Counted from the stretch's first letter, positions 6,175 through 14,135 are shown. The stretch is DNA of 16,721 bases from JBFLXN01 sp040755715 [NCBI: Candidatus Edwardsbacteria bacterium] (GCA_040755715.1 JBFLXN010000049.1:1-16721); one strand, 5' to 3'. Numbers and translations: made by a program. The notes: generated by a model from the sequence alone, not told the origin.

Positions 6175-7077
6175 ATGTGGAAAAATATTCGTCGGGAATT
6201 TCAGTATTGTCTTATTCGTTTGGTGATTTTTATTCTGCGTCTTCCCTCACGAACAGTAGCCTTTTCTTTGGCTGAAATTTTTGGCTACTTGGCATTTTTC
6301 ATTTTAAAAAAAGAGCGGGAGAAAACTTTATCTAATCTAACTAAAATTTGGGGAAGAGAAAATAGTTTCCTTGAAATAAGAAAGATTGCTATTAGAGTCT
6401 TCGTTGATTTAGGGAAGAATTTTGTTGATGCCTTAAGAATTCCCCGGCTGAACGTCCAGAATATACATTCGTTAGTTGAAATAAAAGGAAAAAAATATTT
6501 TGACCGAGCCTACCAAAAAGGAAAAGGAGTAATTGCGATTACCGCTCATTTAGGTTGCTGGGAATTAATCCCTGTCTATTTTGCCCTGCAAGGTTACAAA
6601 ATAAATGTGATTGGCCGTCGGTTGTATGATGAGAGGCTTAATCAACTTTTGACTAATTTAAGAAAAAGCAAAGGTGTCCGAAATTTGGAAAGGGCCAATT
6701 CTATTAGACCGGCTCTCAGAATTTTACGCCGAGGGGAAGCCTTGGGCGTTCTGATTGACCAAGATACCGAGGTAGAAGGGGTCTTTGTTAATTTTTTCAG
6801 TCAACCTACTTTTACTCCTGCCGGCCCTATTTTAATGGCCTACCGAACCCAGGCTGCTATAGTTCCCTTAGCCATCTATCGTTTACAAAATAACAAACAT
6901 CTGATAGAAGTGCGAAAATCTCTAAAGTTATCTAACAGTAGAGAAATAAAAGAAGAGGTTTTTATTCAGACTCAAAAATGTTCCAAGATTTTAGAAGAAT
7001 TTATAAGAGAACATCCCACTCAGTGGGTCTGGATGCATGAAAGATGGAAGACAAAACCACCTTCGGCGGACAAGTAG
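6175..7077 (+). CDS. lpxL: LpxL/HtrB-family lipid A (lyso)acyltransferase
   Basis: This enzyme adds a secondary acyl chain to a lipid A precursor or a similar lipid at the inner membrane. The family signature is the HX4E catalytic motif, here AHLGCWE with H125 and E130. An N-terminal hydrophobic segment near 15-45 anchors the protein. The late motifs DQDTEVEGVFVNFFSQPTFTPAG (seen as DQDTEVEGVFVNFF) and QWVWMHERWKT are also typical of the family. I choose ATG 6175 (300 residues, MWKNIRREFQ) because the longer frame would run through the -35 and -10 boxes. The exact acyl position cannot be told from sequence, so lpxL is a family-level symbol. It lies upstream of the lpt genes, in keeping with lipid A maturation before export. 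Confidence 0.85.
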   Translation: MWKNIRREFQYCLIRLVIFILRLPSRTVAFSLAEIFGYLAFFILKKEREKTLSNLTKIWGRENSFLEIRKIAIRVFVDLGKNFVDALRIPRLNVQNIHSLVEIKGKKYFDRAYQKGKGVIAITAHLGCWELIPVYFALQGYKINVIGRRLYDERLNQLLTNLRKSKGVRNLERANSIRPALRILRRGEALGVLIDQDTEVEGVFVNFFSQPTFTPAGPILMAYRTQAAIVPLAIYRLQNNKHLIEVRKSLKLSNSREIKEEVFIQTQKCSKILEEFIREHPTQWVWMHERWKTKPPSADK

Positions 7078-7084
7078 CGAGAAG

Positions 7085-7162
7085 TGGGTTTATCGGGTTT
7101 TCTCGGTTTATTGAGTTTATCGAGTTACCAAAACCCAACAAACCCAATAAACCCAACAAACC
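7085..7162. repeat. GGGTTTATNGGGTTT inverted repeat between lpxL and lptC
   Basis: Left arm 7085-7126 is built of GGTTTATYGRGTTT-like units. Right arm 7131-7162 is built of AACCCAAYAAACCC units, giving an imperfect stem-loop of direct-repeat units. It separates the acyltransferase stop from lptC. There is no T tract, so termination is uncertain. Confidence 0.7.
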
Positions 7163-7199
7163 AGGCACTCTCTACTGCCGAGTGTAAGCGAGGCATATC

Positions 7200-7745
7200 T
7201 TGAAGTATTTGTGTTTCCTCATCTTGATTATTTTCTCCCTTACTGCCTGTCAGAAGGGAAAAAGTCCATTTCCTTCAGGAGAAGCAAAGATTGTTCCAAA
7301 TCAGCAGGTAGAAAACTTTACTTTAGCAGAGACAAGAGAGGGAAAAAAGAATTGGGTCCTTACAGCTAAAGAGGCCAAAAGTTTTGAGCAAAGAAAAGAA
7401 ATTGAACTAAAAGAATTGCGCCTTGATTTTTATCGAGGAGAAAGTGAAGAACATTATTCTACCCTGACTGCCGAAAAGGGAAAAGTCAATGTCCAGACAA
7501 ATGATATGACAGCTTACGGCAATGTCATCGTCATTTCAGCTAAGGGTGAAAAATTAGAAACGCAGAGTTTGAACTGGCTAAACGGACCGCAAAAAATTGT
7601 TACTGAAGATTTTATTCGCCTGACAAAAGCGGAAGATGTTGTTAGTGGCCAGGGGCTGGAAGCAGACCCAGACCTAAAAAACATCATTATTAAGAAAAAA
7701 TTTTATGGCAAAAAGAAATTTCCGAGTAAAGATATTATCCCTTGA
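7200..7745 (+). CDS. lptC: LptC-like LPS export lipoprotein
   Basis: LptC is the periplasmic bridge protein that accepts LPS from the LptBFG transporter and passes it to LptA. The 181-residue protein starts with TTG at 7200 after a GCGAGG stretch. Its lipoprotein signal peptide has the lipobox LTAC, so C17 would be the mature, lipid-modified N-terminus; E. coli LptC is instead anchored by a transmembrane helix. The body contains the LptC/YrbK pattern: KNWVLTAKEAKSFE, LTAEKGKVN and MTAYGNVIVIS, ending in [26 protein letters not shown]. The 3' end overlaps the annotated lptA start by 41 bases, so the two are probably translated together. Confidence 0.85.
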   Translation: MKYLCFLILIIFSLTACQKGKSPFPSGEAKIVPNQQVENFTLAETREGKKNWVLTAKEAKSFEQRKEIELKELRLDFYRGESEEHYSTLTAEKGKVNVQTNDMTAYGNVIVISAKGEKLETQSLNWLNGPQKIVTEDFIRLTKAEDVVSGQGLEADPDLKNIIIKKKFYGKKKFPSKDIIP

Positions 7746-8877
7746 TTTCAATGCGCCTGAGGCGGACCACGGAAACACGGAATTCAAGAAACACAGAATA
7801 AAATCTAGTTTTTCATTTCCTTTCCGTACTTCCGTGCTTCCGTGGTTAAATATCTTGCTATTGATATTCCTAGCCCTAAATGGCTGGGCTACAGAAGACA
7901 CAGAGCCCTATTTTTTGGCAGCCGAACGAGTAGAAGTTAAGACTACGGAAACCGGTCGAGTGAGTTATCTTCAAGGCGGAGTAGGAATTTTTCACCGGGG
8001 GATAGTTTTAACCGGAAATAAGGGAATCGTCTGGGAAAAAGAAGGAAAGGCGGCCATTTTGGGTGCAGTAAAAATCGTTGATGAAAAACGAACCATCACC
8101 GCTGATGAGGGGTATTACTACCGAAATCAACATTTAGCTATCTTAAAAGGAAAAGTAAAAACACAAACAGAGTCTCAAACCTTAAGTGCTGATTCAGTAG
8201 TCTATTACCGAGACCAGGAGAAAACCGAAGGTTATGGCCATCTGGTCATTGTTGAAAATCAGCGCCAGATGCGTTTATTTGGAGAAGAAGGATTTTATTC
8301 AGATAAAGCTGAATATGGTGTCATCACTGGGAAACCAAGGTTAGTTCTTCATGGAGATAACCCAGAAAGCACAATAACCATTACTAGTCAGAAAATGGAA
8401 CTTTACCGACAATCCGAAATTGCTCTCGCCACCAAAGAGGTGGTTATTACTAAAAAGAAAATGACCGCTTATTGTGATAAGGCTACATTTTTTAATAAAG
8501 AAGAAAGAGCAGTGTTAGAAGGCAATCCCTCGGCTGAGGAAGAAAAGAGAAGAGTAGAAGGAGATACGATTGAATTGTTCTTTAAAGCAAATATCCTCAA
8601 GGAAATCAAAATTAAAGGCAAAGCCAAGAGTAGAGAGATAGGAAATAATGATAGAGAAAATTTACTTTTCGCTAACACGCTTGTGTTAAAGTTAGAGGGA
8701 GAAAAACCAAAAATTCTTGAAGCCACGGGCCAGGCGCAAAGTATTTACTTTCCTGAAAAAGAGAAGGGCAAAAATTTTGTCTGGAGTGAACAATTGAATT
8801 TCTCTCTTAACGAAGGGGAATTGACTTCTGTTATTGCTACTGGTAAACCCAAGGGTATTTATATTATGACTAAATAA
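7705..8877 (+). CDS. lptA: LptA/OstA-domain LPS transport protein with a repeat-interrupted N-terminus
   Basis: This is a periplasmic OstA-domain protein that would form the bridge carrying LPS across the periplasm. At 390 residues it is about twice the length of E. coli LptA. Several successive OstA-like blocks are visible ([59 protein letters not shown]). The hydrophobic signal core [15 protein letters not shown] lies unusually late, near residues 49-63. The preceding residues about 21-47 are encoded by an inverted repeat (7767-7845). ATG 7705 gives a charged start, MAKRNFRVK. The in-frame GTG at 7834 would give a compact signal peptide but has no ribosome binding site. Which start is used is unresolved. 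lptB follows after 26 bases. Confidence 0.82.
   Translation: MAKRNFRVKILSLDFNAPEADHGNTEFKKHRIKSSFSFPFRTSVLPWLNILLLIFLALNGWATEDTEPYFLAAERVEVKTTETGRVSYLQGGVGIFHRGIVLTGNKGIVWEKEGKAAILGAVKIVDEKRTITADEGYYYRNQHLAILKGKVKTQTESQTLSADSVVYYRDQEKTEGYGHLVIVENQRQMRLFGEEGFYSDKAEYGVITGKPRLVLHGDNPESTITITSQKMELYRQSEIALATKEVVITKKKMTAYCDKATFFNKEERAVLEGNPSAEEEKRRVEGDTIELFFKANILKEIKIKGKAKSREIGNNDRENLLFANTLVLKLEGEKPKILEATGQAQSIYFPEKEKGKNFVWSEQLNFSLNEGELTSVIATGKPKGIYIMTK
7767..7845. repeat. CCACGGAAACACGGAA inverted repeat inside the lptA 5' end
   Basis: Left arm ccacggaaacacggaa (7767-7782) and right arm ttccgtgcttccgtgg (7830-7845) are complementary at 15 of 16 positions, with another TTCCGTAC unit at 7822-7829. 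It lies entirely within the open lptA frame, between the charged N-terminus and the signal-peptide core, and keeps the frame open. Confidence 0.8.
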
Positions 8878-8903
8878 ATTTCAATGCTAATTTTACATTG
8901 TAT

Positions 8904-9626
8904 ATGTCTCTCCTCCGAACGGAAAAACTAATAAAAGAATATCACCAACATAAAGTAGTGAATGATGTGACTTTGGAAGTAAACCAGAGCGAAGTAGTTG
9001 GACTACTTGGTCCAAATGGTGCTGGCAAAACGACTTCATTTTATCTCATTGTTGGTTTGATTAAACCCAAAGCAGGGCATATTCTTCTTGATAATGAGGA
9101 TATTACCGAGCAACCTATGTATCAAAGGGCAAGAAAGGGAATTGGTTATCTTTCGCAGGAACCTTCTGTCTTTCGCAAACTTTCAGTTGAAGAAAATATT
9201 TTGGCTATTCTGGAGACATTAGAAATTAGCGAAGAAGAAAAAAAACACAGATTGGATAGCCTCCTTAACGAATTAGAACTTACCCCTTTGGCTAAGAGAA
9301 AAGCCTATACCCTTTCCGGAGGAGAAAGGAGAAGGGTTGAAATTACCCGAGCTCTAGTAACTAATCCTTCTTTTCTTCTCTTAGATGAGCCATTTACAGG
9401 TATTGACCCCATTGCCAGAGCAGAAATTCAAGAAATTATCAGACGCCTCAAAGAAAAAGGGCTTGGTATCCTTATTACAGACCATAATGTTCGTGAAACC
9501 CTTGAAATTACTGACCGTGCTTACATCATCTATGAAGGCAAGATTCTTTTTTCCGGAACTGCTTCTGCTCTGGTTAATGACCATAAGGCAAAAGAAGTTT
9601 ATCTCGGGGAGAAGTTTAGACTATGA
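8904..9626 (+). CDS. lptB: LptB, ATPase of the LPS export ABC transporter
   Basis: LptB powers extraction of LPS from the inner membrane with LptF and LptG, which are not in this window. The 240-residue protein has Walker [10 protein letters not shown] at 36-44, a Q-loop near [17 protein letters not shown], the ABC signature [11 protein letters not shown], Walker B FLLLDEPF and the switch histidine in [10 protein letters not shown]. The combination with GIDPIAR and the short length is typical of LptB. ATG 8904 is preferred to the in-frame TTG at 8898, though neither has a good Shine-Dalgarno. The stop codon overlaps the rpoN start as ATGA, indicating translational coupling. Confidence 0.95.
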   Translation: MSLLRTEKLIKEYHQHKVVNDVTLEVNQSEVVGLLGPNGAGKTTSFYLIVGLIKPKAGHILLDNEDITEQPMYQRARKGIGYLSQEPSVFRKLSVEENILAILETLEISEEEKKHRLDSLLNELELTPLAKRKAYTLSGGERRRVEITRALVTNPSFLLLDEPFTGIDPIARAEIQEIIRRLKEKGLGILITDHNVRETLEITDRAYIIYEGKILFSGTASALVNDHKAKEVYLGEKFRL

Positions 9627-11068
9627 AAAACGAAAAAGGGTTCAAGTCATTGGAAATGCGGCCAGAATTACAACAAGTTTTAACCCCTCAAATAATGCAA
9701 TTTTTGAAACTCTTACAAATTCCTACCTTAGAGTTAGAACAAATCATCCGTCAAGAATTAGAAACAAATCCTATTTTGGAAGAGATTGAAGAGGAGGAAA
9801 ATCCAGAAGAGAAAACTCAAGAAGAAACAAATGAAGAGAAAGAAGAAAAAATTGATTGGGAAGACTTTCTCCAGGAAGGCTTAGATACTGGTTACTGGCG
9901 ATTAAGAGAAAAGGCAGAAAGTCTGGAAAAAGTGGCCGTGAGTATTCCTACCTTTGAAGAATATCTCCGTTCTCAATTGCACATTAGAATAGAAACAGAA
10001 GAAGAAATTAGAATCGGAGAGTATCTCATTGACAGTTTGAATGAGAGCGGTTACCTTCCCTATTCTGTGGAAGAAATAGCTAGCGAACTCGGAAGTTCCA
10101 AAGAAAAGGTAGAGAAGGTTCTTTATCTAATTCAAACTTTTGACCCACTTGGAGTTGGGGCTAGATCTTTGGAAGAATGTTTACTCATCCAGCTGAGGGA
10201 ACTGCAATTAGAAAATAGTTTAACTACGGCACTTATCAAAAAACATCTAAAAGAATTAGAAGAAAAACGCTATTCCTTTTTAGCCCAAAAGTTAAAAGTA
10301 AGTGAAGAAGAAATTCGTCAGGCGGCTTTAGTTATTTCTTCTTTGGTGCCTCGTCCTGGACTTTCTTATTCCGGAGAAGAAATCCATTATGTCTGTCCAG
10401 ATATAATTGTGGAAAAAGAAGGAGATGAATATGTGGTCTTCTTAAATGATTTCAATATTTCCCAAATTAGGATTAGCCCAATATATAAAGAGATATTAAA
10501 AAGGACAAAAACAGAAGGAAGAAAAGAATATGAATATGTCAGGAAAAAATTAGCGGCAGCGCGCTTTTTAGTAAAAATGTTAGAACAACGTCGGCAAACA
10601 CTTACCAAGATAATGCGAGCCATCATTGTCTTCCAGCCGGAGTTTTTTGAAAAAGGAGCAAGTTGCCTTAGACCATTAACTATGAAAGAAGTGGCTAAAG
10701 CAGTGAAGATGCATGAATCCACGGTTTGTCGAGCAATACATAATAAATATGTTCAGACATCATTTGGTCTCTTTGAGATGAAAGTTTTTTTTGGTGGTCG
10801 GACCAAGACGAAGACTAATGTTGTCTCCGCCGAAGGGATAAAAACACATCTAACTGATTTAATCAGTAAGGAAGACCCAAAATCACCTTTAACTGATGAA
10901 CAAATGGTGGCTCGGCTAAAAGAAGAAGGAATTATGATTGCCCGGCGAACAGTAGCAAAATATCGTGAGGAACTAGGAATTTTACCGGCTAAATTGCGTC
11001 AAAAACAAGATAAGCAACTTCGTTGCAATGATTACAACGATAAACGGCCAGATTACAGCGATTCTTAA
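9623..11068 (+). CDS. rpoN: RNA polymerase sigma-54 factor RpoN
   Basis: Sigma-54 directs RNA polymerase to -24/-12 promoters that need an AAA+ activator. The N-terminal region I is clear: [20 protein letters not shown], rich in Q and L. It is followed by an acidic region II (about 52-75) and the core-binding domain with [19 protein letters not shown]. The helix-turn-helix lies near [19 protein letters not shown], and the RpoN box [10 protein letters not shown] at about 440-449 binds the -24 element. The length (481) is normal for the family. The last 16 residues or so (after about 465) are encoded by an inverted-repeat region and are probably not ancestral. The ATG at 9623 overlaps the lptB stop by 4 bases. 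Confidence 0.96.
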   Translation: MKNEKGFKSLEMRPELQQVLTPQIMQFLKLLQIPTLELEQIIRQELETNPILEEIEEEENPEEKTQEETNEEKEEKIDWEDFLQEGLDTGYWRLREKAESLEKVAVSIPTFEEYLRSQLHIRIETEEEIRIGEYLIDSLNESGYLPYSVEEIASELGSSKEKVEKVLYLIQTFDPLGVGARSLEECLLIQLRELQLENSLTTALIKKHLKELEEKRYSFLAQKLKVSEEEIRQAALVISSLVPRPGLSYSGEEIHYVCPDIIVEKEGDEYVVFLNDFNISQIRISPIYKEILKRTKTEGRKEYEYVRKKLAAARFLVKMLEQRRQTLTKIMRAIIVFQPEFFEKGASCLRPLTMKEVAKAVKMHESTVCRAIHNKYVQTSFGLFEMKVFFGGRTKTKTNVVSAEGIKTHLTDLISKEDPKSPLTDEQMVARLKEEGIMIARRTVAKYREELGILPAKLRQKQDKQLRCNDYNDKRPDYSDS

Positions 11069-11173
11069 ACTTATTGGTTTTATCCTCGCACCTTTGTAAG
11101 GTGGGGGATTTATCACTGTAATCGCCCCGATTTTATCGGGGTCGCCGTCTCGCCTTGGCGGAATTGAAATTCC
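11051..11173. repeat. Nested hairpins between rpoN and lipA
   Basis: gattacag (11051-11058, inside rpoN) pairs with ctgtaatc (11116-11123) and encloses cacctt-tgt-aaggtg (11089-11103). Next comes ccccgat-ttt-atcgggg (11125-11141), then ggaatt-ga-aattcc (11160-11173), which ends one base before the lipA ribosome binding site GAGGCGG (11174-11180). This is several palindromes in series and looks like a composite of repeat elements. There is no T tract. Confidence 0.7.
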
Positions 11174-11182
11174 GAGGCGGCA

Positions 11183-12070
11183 ATGAAAGAAAGACATCTG
11201 CCCGATTGGCTTAAAATTTCACTCGCCTTACCACAACAGACAAAAAGAACTAAAGAAATCCTACATTCTTTCTCTCTTCATACAATTTGCGAGAGTGCCC
11301 TCTGTCCCAATAGAAATGAATGTTTTGCTAGAGGTCAAGCGACCTTTATGATTTTAGGCAGTCGTTGTACGAGAAACTGTCGCTTTTGCGCTGTTGAAAA
11401 AGGCTTCCCAACTTCTATTGATGAAAATGAACCATTACACATTGCTCAAGCAGTAGAAAAATTGAATCTACGATATGTGGTAATCACTTCACCAAGCAGA
11501 GATGATTTAAAAGATGGAGGAGCAAAACAATTTGCTGAAACAATTAAGAAAATAAAAAGGCGAAATCCACAAACCGAGGTAGAAGTTTTGACACCCGATT
11601 TTCAGGGCAGCTTAAAAGCCGTGGAAATAGTAGTGAAAAGTAATCCCATTATTTATAATCATAATTTAGAAACGGTGCCTCGTTTGTATTCCAAAGTTCG
11701 TCCCGAAGCTGATTTCTCTTGCTCTCTGAGACTTCTAAAAGAAGTGAAAAGAATGAATTCAGCGATGCTCACAAAGTCAGGATTAATGTTAGGTTTGGGA
11801 GAAGAAAAAGAAGAAGTAGTGGAAGTCTTGCATCAATTGCGTACGGTGGGGTGTGATATAGTAACTTTAGGACAATATTTATCTCCTTCAAGGTCAAATC
11901 ACTATCCCACGCAGAGGTATCTTTTACCAGAAGAATTTCAAGAATACAAAATTTTAGGAGAAAAATTGGGTTTTCGCTCAATTTTTGCCGGCTCATTGGT
12001 GCGGAGTTCGTATCAGGCTGATTTCTTTTTTAAGATAGACCACGAAGACACCTCGAAAATATCGGAGTAA
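11183..12070 (+). CDS. lipA: LipA, lipoyl synthase (radical SAM)
   Basis: Lipoyl synthase inserts two sulfur atoms into a protein-bound octanoyl group to make the lipoyl cofactor of 2-oxoacid dehydrogenases and the glycine cleavage system. The sacrificial auxiliary cluster ligands are C36, C41 and C47 in CESALCPNRNEC (CX4CX5C). The radical SAM cluster ligands are C62, C66 and C69 in CTRNCRFC (CX3CX2C). The conserved C-terminal RSSY is at 274-277, its serine being the extra ligand of the auxiliary cluster. The length of 295 is normal. TSPSRDDL replaces the more common TSVDRDDL. The start is ATG 11183 with GAGG 5 bases upstream. It sits between rpoN and hpf, which are usually adjacent or nearly so. 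No lipB or lplA is seen here. Confidence 0.96.
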   Translation: MKERHLPDWLKISLALPQQTKRTKEILHSFSLHTICESALCPNRNECFARGQATFMILGSRCTRNCRFCAVEKGFPTSIDENEPLHIAQAVEKLNLRYVVITSPSRDDLKDGGAKQFAETIKKIKRRNPQTEVEVLTPDFQGSLKAVEIVVKSNPIIYNHNLETVPRLYSKVRPEADFSCSLRLLKEVKRMNSAMLTKSGLMLGLGEEKEEVVEVLHQLRTVGCDIVTLGQYLSPSRSNHYPTQRYLLPEEFQEYKILGEKLGFRSIFAGSLVRSSYQADFFFKIDHEDTSKISE

Positions 12071-12118
12071 ACTCTATCAGGAAGAAAATTTTTTTAAATT
12101 CGACAGTAAATGTTTTAT

Positions 12119-12148
12119 CCGTGGACTGTTAACCGTTGACTACGGACT
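12119..12148. repeat. CCGTGGACTGTTAA tandem/inverted repeat upstream of hpf
   Basis: Two imperfect 14-nt units, ccgtggactgttaa and ccgttgactacgga, lie head to tail, and their ends (tccgt/acgga) are complementary. This short element is unlike its surroundings. It lies between lipA and the hpf ribosome binding site and could form a small hairpin in a read-through mRNA. Confidence 0.45.
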
Positions 12149-12204
12149 AAAAAAATTCCGTGGGCTAAATTGAACAGTACACAAATCAAAAAGGGAGGTA
12201 AAAG

Positions 12205-12516
12205 ATGAATCTTAACATTACTACTCGGCATTTTGAATTGACCGAAGGACTGAAGAAAGAAATTGAAGGAAAGATAAGCAAACTGTCAAAATATTTTGAC
12301 CGTCTTTTAGAAACAAGAGTTATTTTGAATTTAGAAAAATCTCGCCACCTAGCTGAAATCACAGTGCATATGCCAAATGGAATCCGCTTAGCCGCTAAAG
12401 CAGTTGCTCAAGATATGTATTTAGCCTTTGACCAAGCGGCGAAGAAAATAGAAATTCAAACAAAGAAATATAAAGAAAAATTGAAATTACATAAGCAGAA
12501 ATTTATCACTGAATAG
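12205..12516 (+). CDS. hpf: Short ribosome hibernation promoting factor (HPF/RaiA family)
   Basis: HPF binds the decoding region of the 30S subunit and helps form inactive ribosomes when growth stops. The 103-residue protein is the short form, without the dimerisation tail of long HPF. It begins MNLNITTRHFELTEGLKKEI and has KLSKYFDRLLETRVILN, then the conserved basic end QDMYLAFDQAAKKIEIQTKKYKEKLKLHK (here AFDQAAKKIEIQTKKYKEKL). The start ATG 12205 has a strong GGGAGGT Shine-Dalgarno at 12193-12199. It stands downstream of rpoN, as in many diderms, but separated by lipA. A hairpin terminator follows at 12704. Confidence 0.92.
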   Translation: MNLNITTRHFELTEGLKKEIEGKISKLSKYFDRLLETRVILNLEKSRHLAEITVHMPNGIRLAAKAVAQDMYLAFDQAAKKIEIQTKKYKEKLKLHKQKFITE

Positions 12517-12541
12517 CAGAACAAGATAGCCCTCACTTTGT

Positions 12542-12672
12542 TCCTGACCGTCGGCTTTGCCTCTCGGAGCAACGGACAGGTCGGAATATGATTACACAGA
12601 TTAGCAACGGAAAGTTTATCTGCGTAATCAAGATATTATTCTCATGCTTGAGGCAGATCCGCCTTAGGCGGA
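12542..12672. repeat. Group of hairpin repeats downstream of hpf
   Basis: tgattacacagatta (12589-12603) pairs with ttatctgcgtaatca (12616-12630) with two or so mismatches. ccgcc-tta-ggcgg (12659-12671) is a palindrome. An imperfect GACCG/ACGGACAGGTC stem occupies 12545-12583. The segment 12651-12672 is a near copy, inverted, of 2954-2975. No gene is seen in this 260-base gap. Confidence 0.65.
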
Positions 12673-12703
12673 AAATTCCTAGACGGCAAGATTTCTTAAT
12701 AAT

Positions 12704-12746
12704 AAACGGCGGTCTCAAAAATTTTGAAGTCCGCCGTTTTTCTTTT
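12704..12746 (+). terminator. Intrinsic terminator between hpf and the TPR gene
   Basis: aaacggcgg (12704-12712) pairs perfectly with ccgccgttt (12731-12739) and is followed by a T-rich run (12737-12746, TTTTTCTTTT). This is a good terminator for the rightward lipA-hpf transcripts. Read on the minus strand the same stem is preceded by A and followed by TTTATTATT, so it may also end the convergent TPR transcript from 12778. Confidence 0.8.
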
Positions 12747-12777
12747 GTTTCATCTATACTAAATAGTTGTTATAGAA

Positions 12778-13977
12778 TTACTTCGGTTTAGTTAACTCCT
12801 GGGCTTTACGCAGTAGATTGTTGATTTCCTCTTTGTTTCCCCCCATCCTACTGAGAATACCAGCTTTCCTTATGTAGAGCTCGGAATCGCCTGGCTTCAT
12901 CTCAATTACCTTATCAATAGCTACAATTGCTCCCGGGTAATCTTTGATTTCCGGAAGAGAACGAATCAAACTCAGATAGTTCCAGCCCTCAACATCATTG
13001 GCATCAAGTATAGTAACTTTCTCGAATGCCAACAACGCTTCTTTGGGGCGACTCAATTGAAGTGCATTAACTCCCAAGTTATACCAAGCATTGACATCCG
13101 TTGAATCTAAAGAAGTAGCTGTCTTTAATGCTTCAAAAGCTTTCTCTAATGTTGGTTTCTTTTGGCTTTCCTCTATTTTCCCGACCATCTGCAAATAACA
13201 AACTCCAAGAAAATAATGGGTGCGCTGTTTATTAAGATTTAATTTCTCCTTGAATTTTTCAAATGATTCATCTGAAGTAAGGAAATAGCGAGCTTTAAGT
13301 TCTTCTGGCTTCAGTTCTAAAATTTCTTCAAGAAGTTTAATTGATTCCTGAAGGGGTTTAAGAGCTTCTCCATATTTTTGTTTTCGGACAAGAAGTTCTG
13401 CTAAGGTAAGCCGAGCATCTGGATTTTGTGGGTCTATCTTTATTGTCTCCGCATAGTCTTTCTCAGCCTCTTCGTCTTTACCCATTTTGCTAAGAATGAG
13501 GCCTCTGAGATTATATGCCTCTGCTCGGAGAGGAGCAATCTCTATAGCATTGTTGATATTGTTAAGTGCATCATCTAAAGAATCATGTTGGACCATTCTT
13601 GTGGTTTTGTTATAAGCGGATGCCCAATAAAAATGTCGGCCCTGAATATTATATTCTTGGTCTCCCTTTTCTACTTTTTCCTTCATCTTTGGACTGGAAT
13701 CTAAAGAAAGTGCCATTTCATAGGCATTGAAGGCATCTTTATAACGCCCGACATGAGCATAGCACTCGGCTAAGAGATAGTATAGTTCTGCATCTTTTGG
13801 CGTAACTTGTATTCCTTCTTCACCAATTTCTATTGCTTTTTTGTAATTTGGAGGATTCTCTGTCTTCAGTCGCACCTTGATACTCGTAGTGTACATACTT
13901 GCCGAAACATAAAGATGGGAACAAGAAACAGCAATCATCACCATTATGGTGAGAAAAACTAGTTTTTGATTTTTCAT
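12778..13977 (-). CDS. TPR-repeat lipoprotein
   Basis: This is a 399-residue secreted lipoprotein made of tetratricopeptide repeats, which usually serve as protein-binding scaffolds. The signal peptide MKNQKLVFLTIMVMIAVSC ends in the lipobox IAVSC, so C19 would be lipid-modified. TPR-like pairs are clear at YKKAIEIGEEGIQVTPKDAE, AELYYLLAECYAHVGRYKDA, AEAYNLRGLILSKMGKDEEA, PDARLTLAELLVRKQKYGEA, VNAWYNLGVNALQLSRPKEA and VEGWNYLSLIRS, nearly to the C-terminus. The specific partner is unknown. AAGGAG lies 6 bases before the ATG, and a promoter is visible at 14036-14065. It is divergent from the PPIase gene, which also acts outside the cytoplasm, so a shared envelope role is possible. Confidence 0.85.
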   Translation of the reverse strand: MKNQKLVFLTIMVMIAVSCSHLYVSASMYTTSIKVRLKTENPPNYKKAIEIGEEGIQVTPKDAELYYLLAECYAHVGRYKDAFNAYEMALSLDSSPKMKEKVEKGDQEYNIQGRHFYWASAYNKTTRMVQHDSLDDALNNINNAIEIAPLRAEAYNLRGLILSKMGKDEEAEKDYAETIKIDPQNPDARLTLAELLVRKQKYGEALKPLQESIKLLEEILELKPEELKARYFLTSDESFEKFKEKLNLNKQRTHYFLGVCYLQMVGKIEESQKKPTLEKAFEALKTATSLDSTDVNAWYNLGVNALQLSRPKEALLAFEKVTILDANDVEGWNYLSLIRSLPEIKDYPGAIVAIDKVIEMKPGDSELYIRKAGILSRMGGNKEEINNLLRKAQELTKPK

Positions 13978-14035
13978 TTCTTTCTCCTTGTTAAAATTAA
14001 ATGGTTCAGCCTTGGAAAGTATTTCTTTTTTATAA

Positions 14036-14065
14036 ATTTTAACACAAATTTCGCTATTCTGTCAA
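14036..14065 (-). promoter_or_regulatory. Sigma-70 promoter for the TPR lipoprotein
   Basis: On the minus strand, TTGACA (14065-14060) is followed after 18 bases by TAAAAT (14041-14036). The leader to the ATG at 13977 would be about 50 bases. The bases cttgacagaa around the -35 box are repeated exactly, inverted, at the -35 box of the opposite promoter (14105-14114). Confidence 0.6.
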
Positions 14066-14105
14066 GGGAAAAATCCTGAGAAAAAACCTTACTGTCATAA
14101 ACTAC

Positions 14106-14135
14106 TTGACAGAAAGGAACAAAATCTGTTATAAT
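14106..14135 (+). promoter_or_regulatory. Sigma-70 promoter for the PPIase gene
   Basis: TTGACA (14106-14111), an 18-base spacer and TATAAT (14130-14135) are both perfect hexamers. The start would be near 14142, giving a leader of about 75 bases. A perfect hairpin, cttggta/taccaag (14140-14146 and 14153-14159), lies right at the predicted 5' end. Confidence 0.75.

Noticed and set aside
9385-9789. Plus-strand frame overlapping the end of lptB and the start of rpoN
   Set aside because: It is out of frame with two strongly recognised genes and has no family features.
10982-11197. Minus-strand frame between rpoN and lipA
   Set aside because: It is a translation of the hairpin block and overlaps two clear genes.
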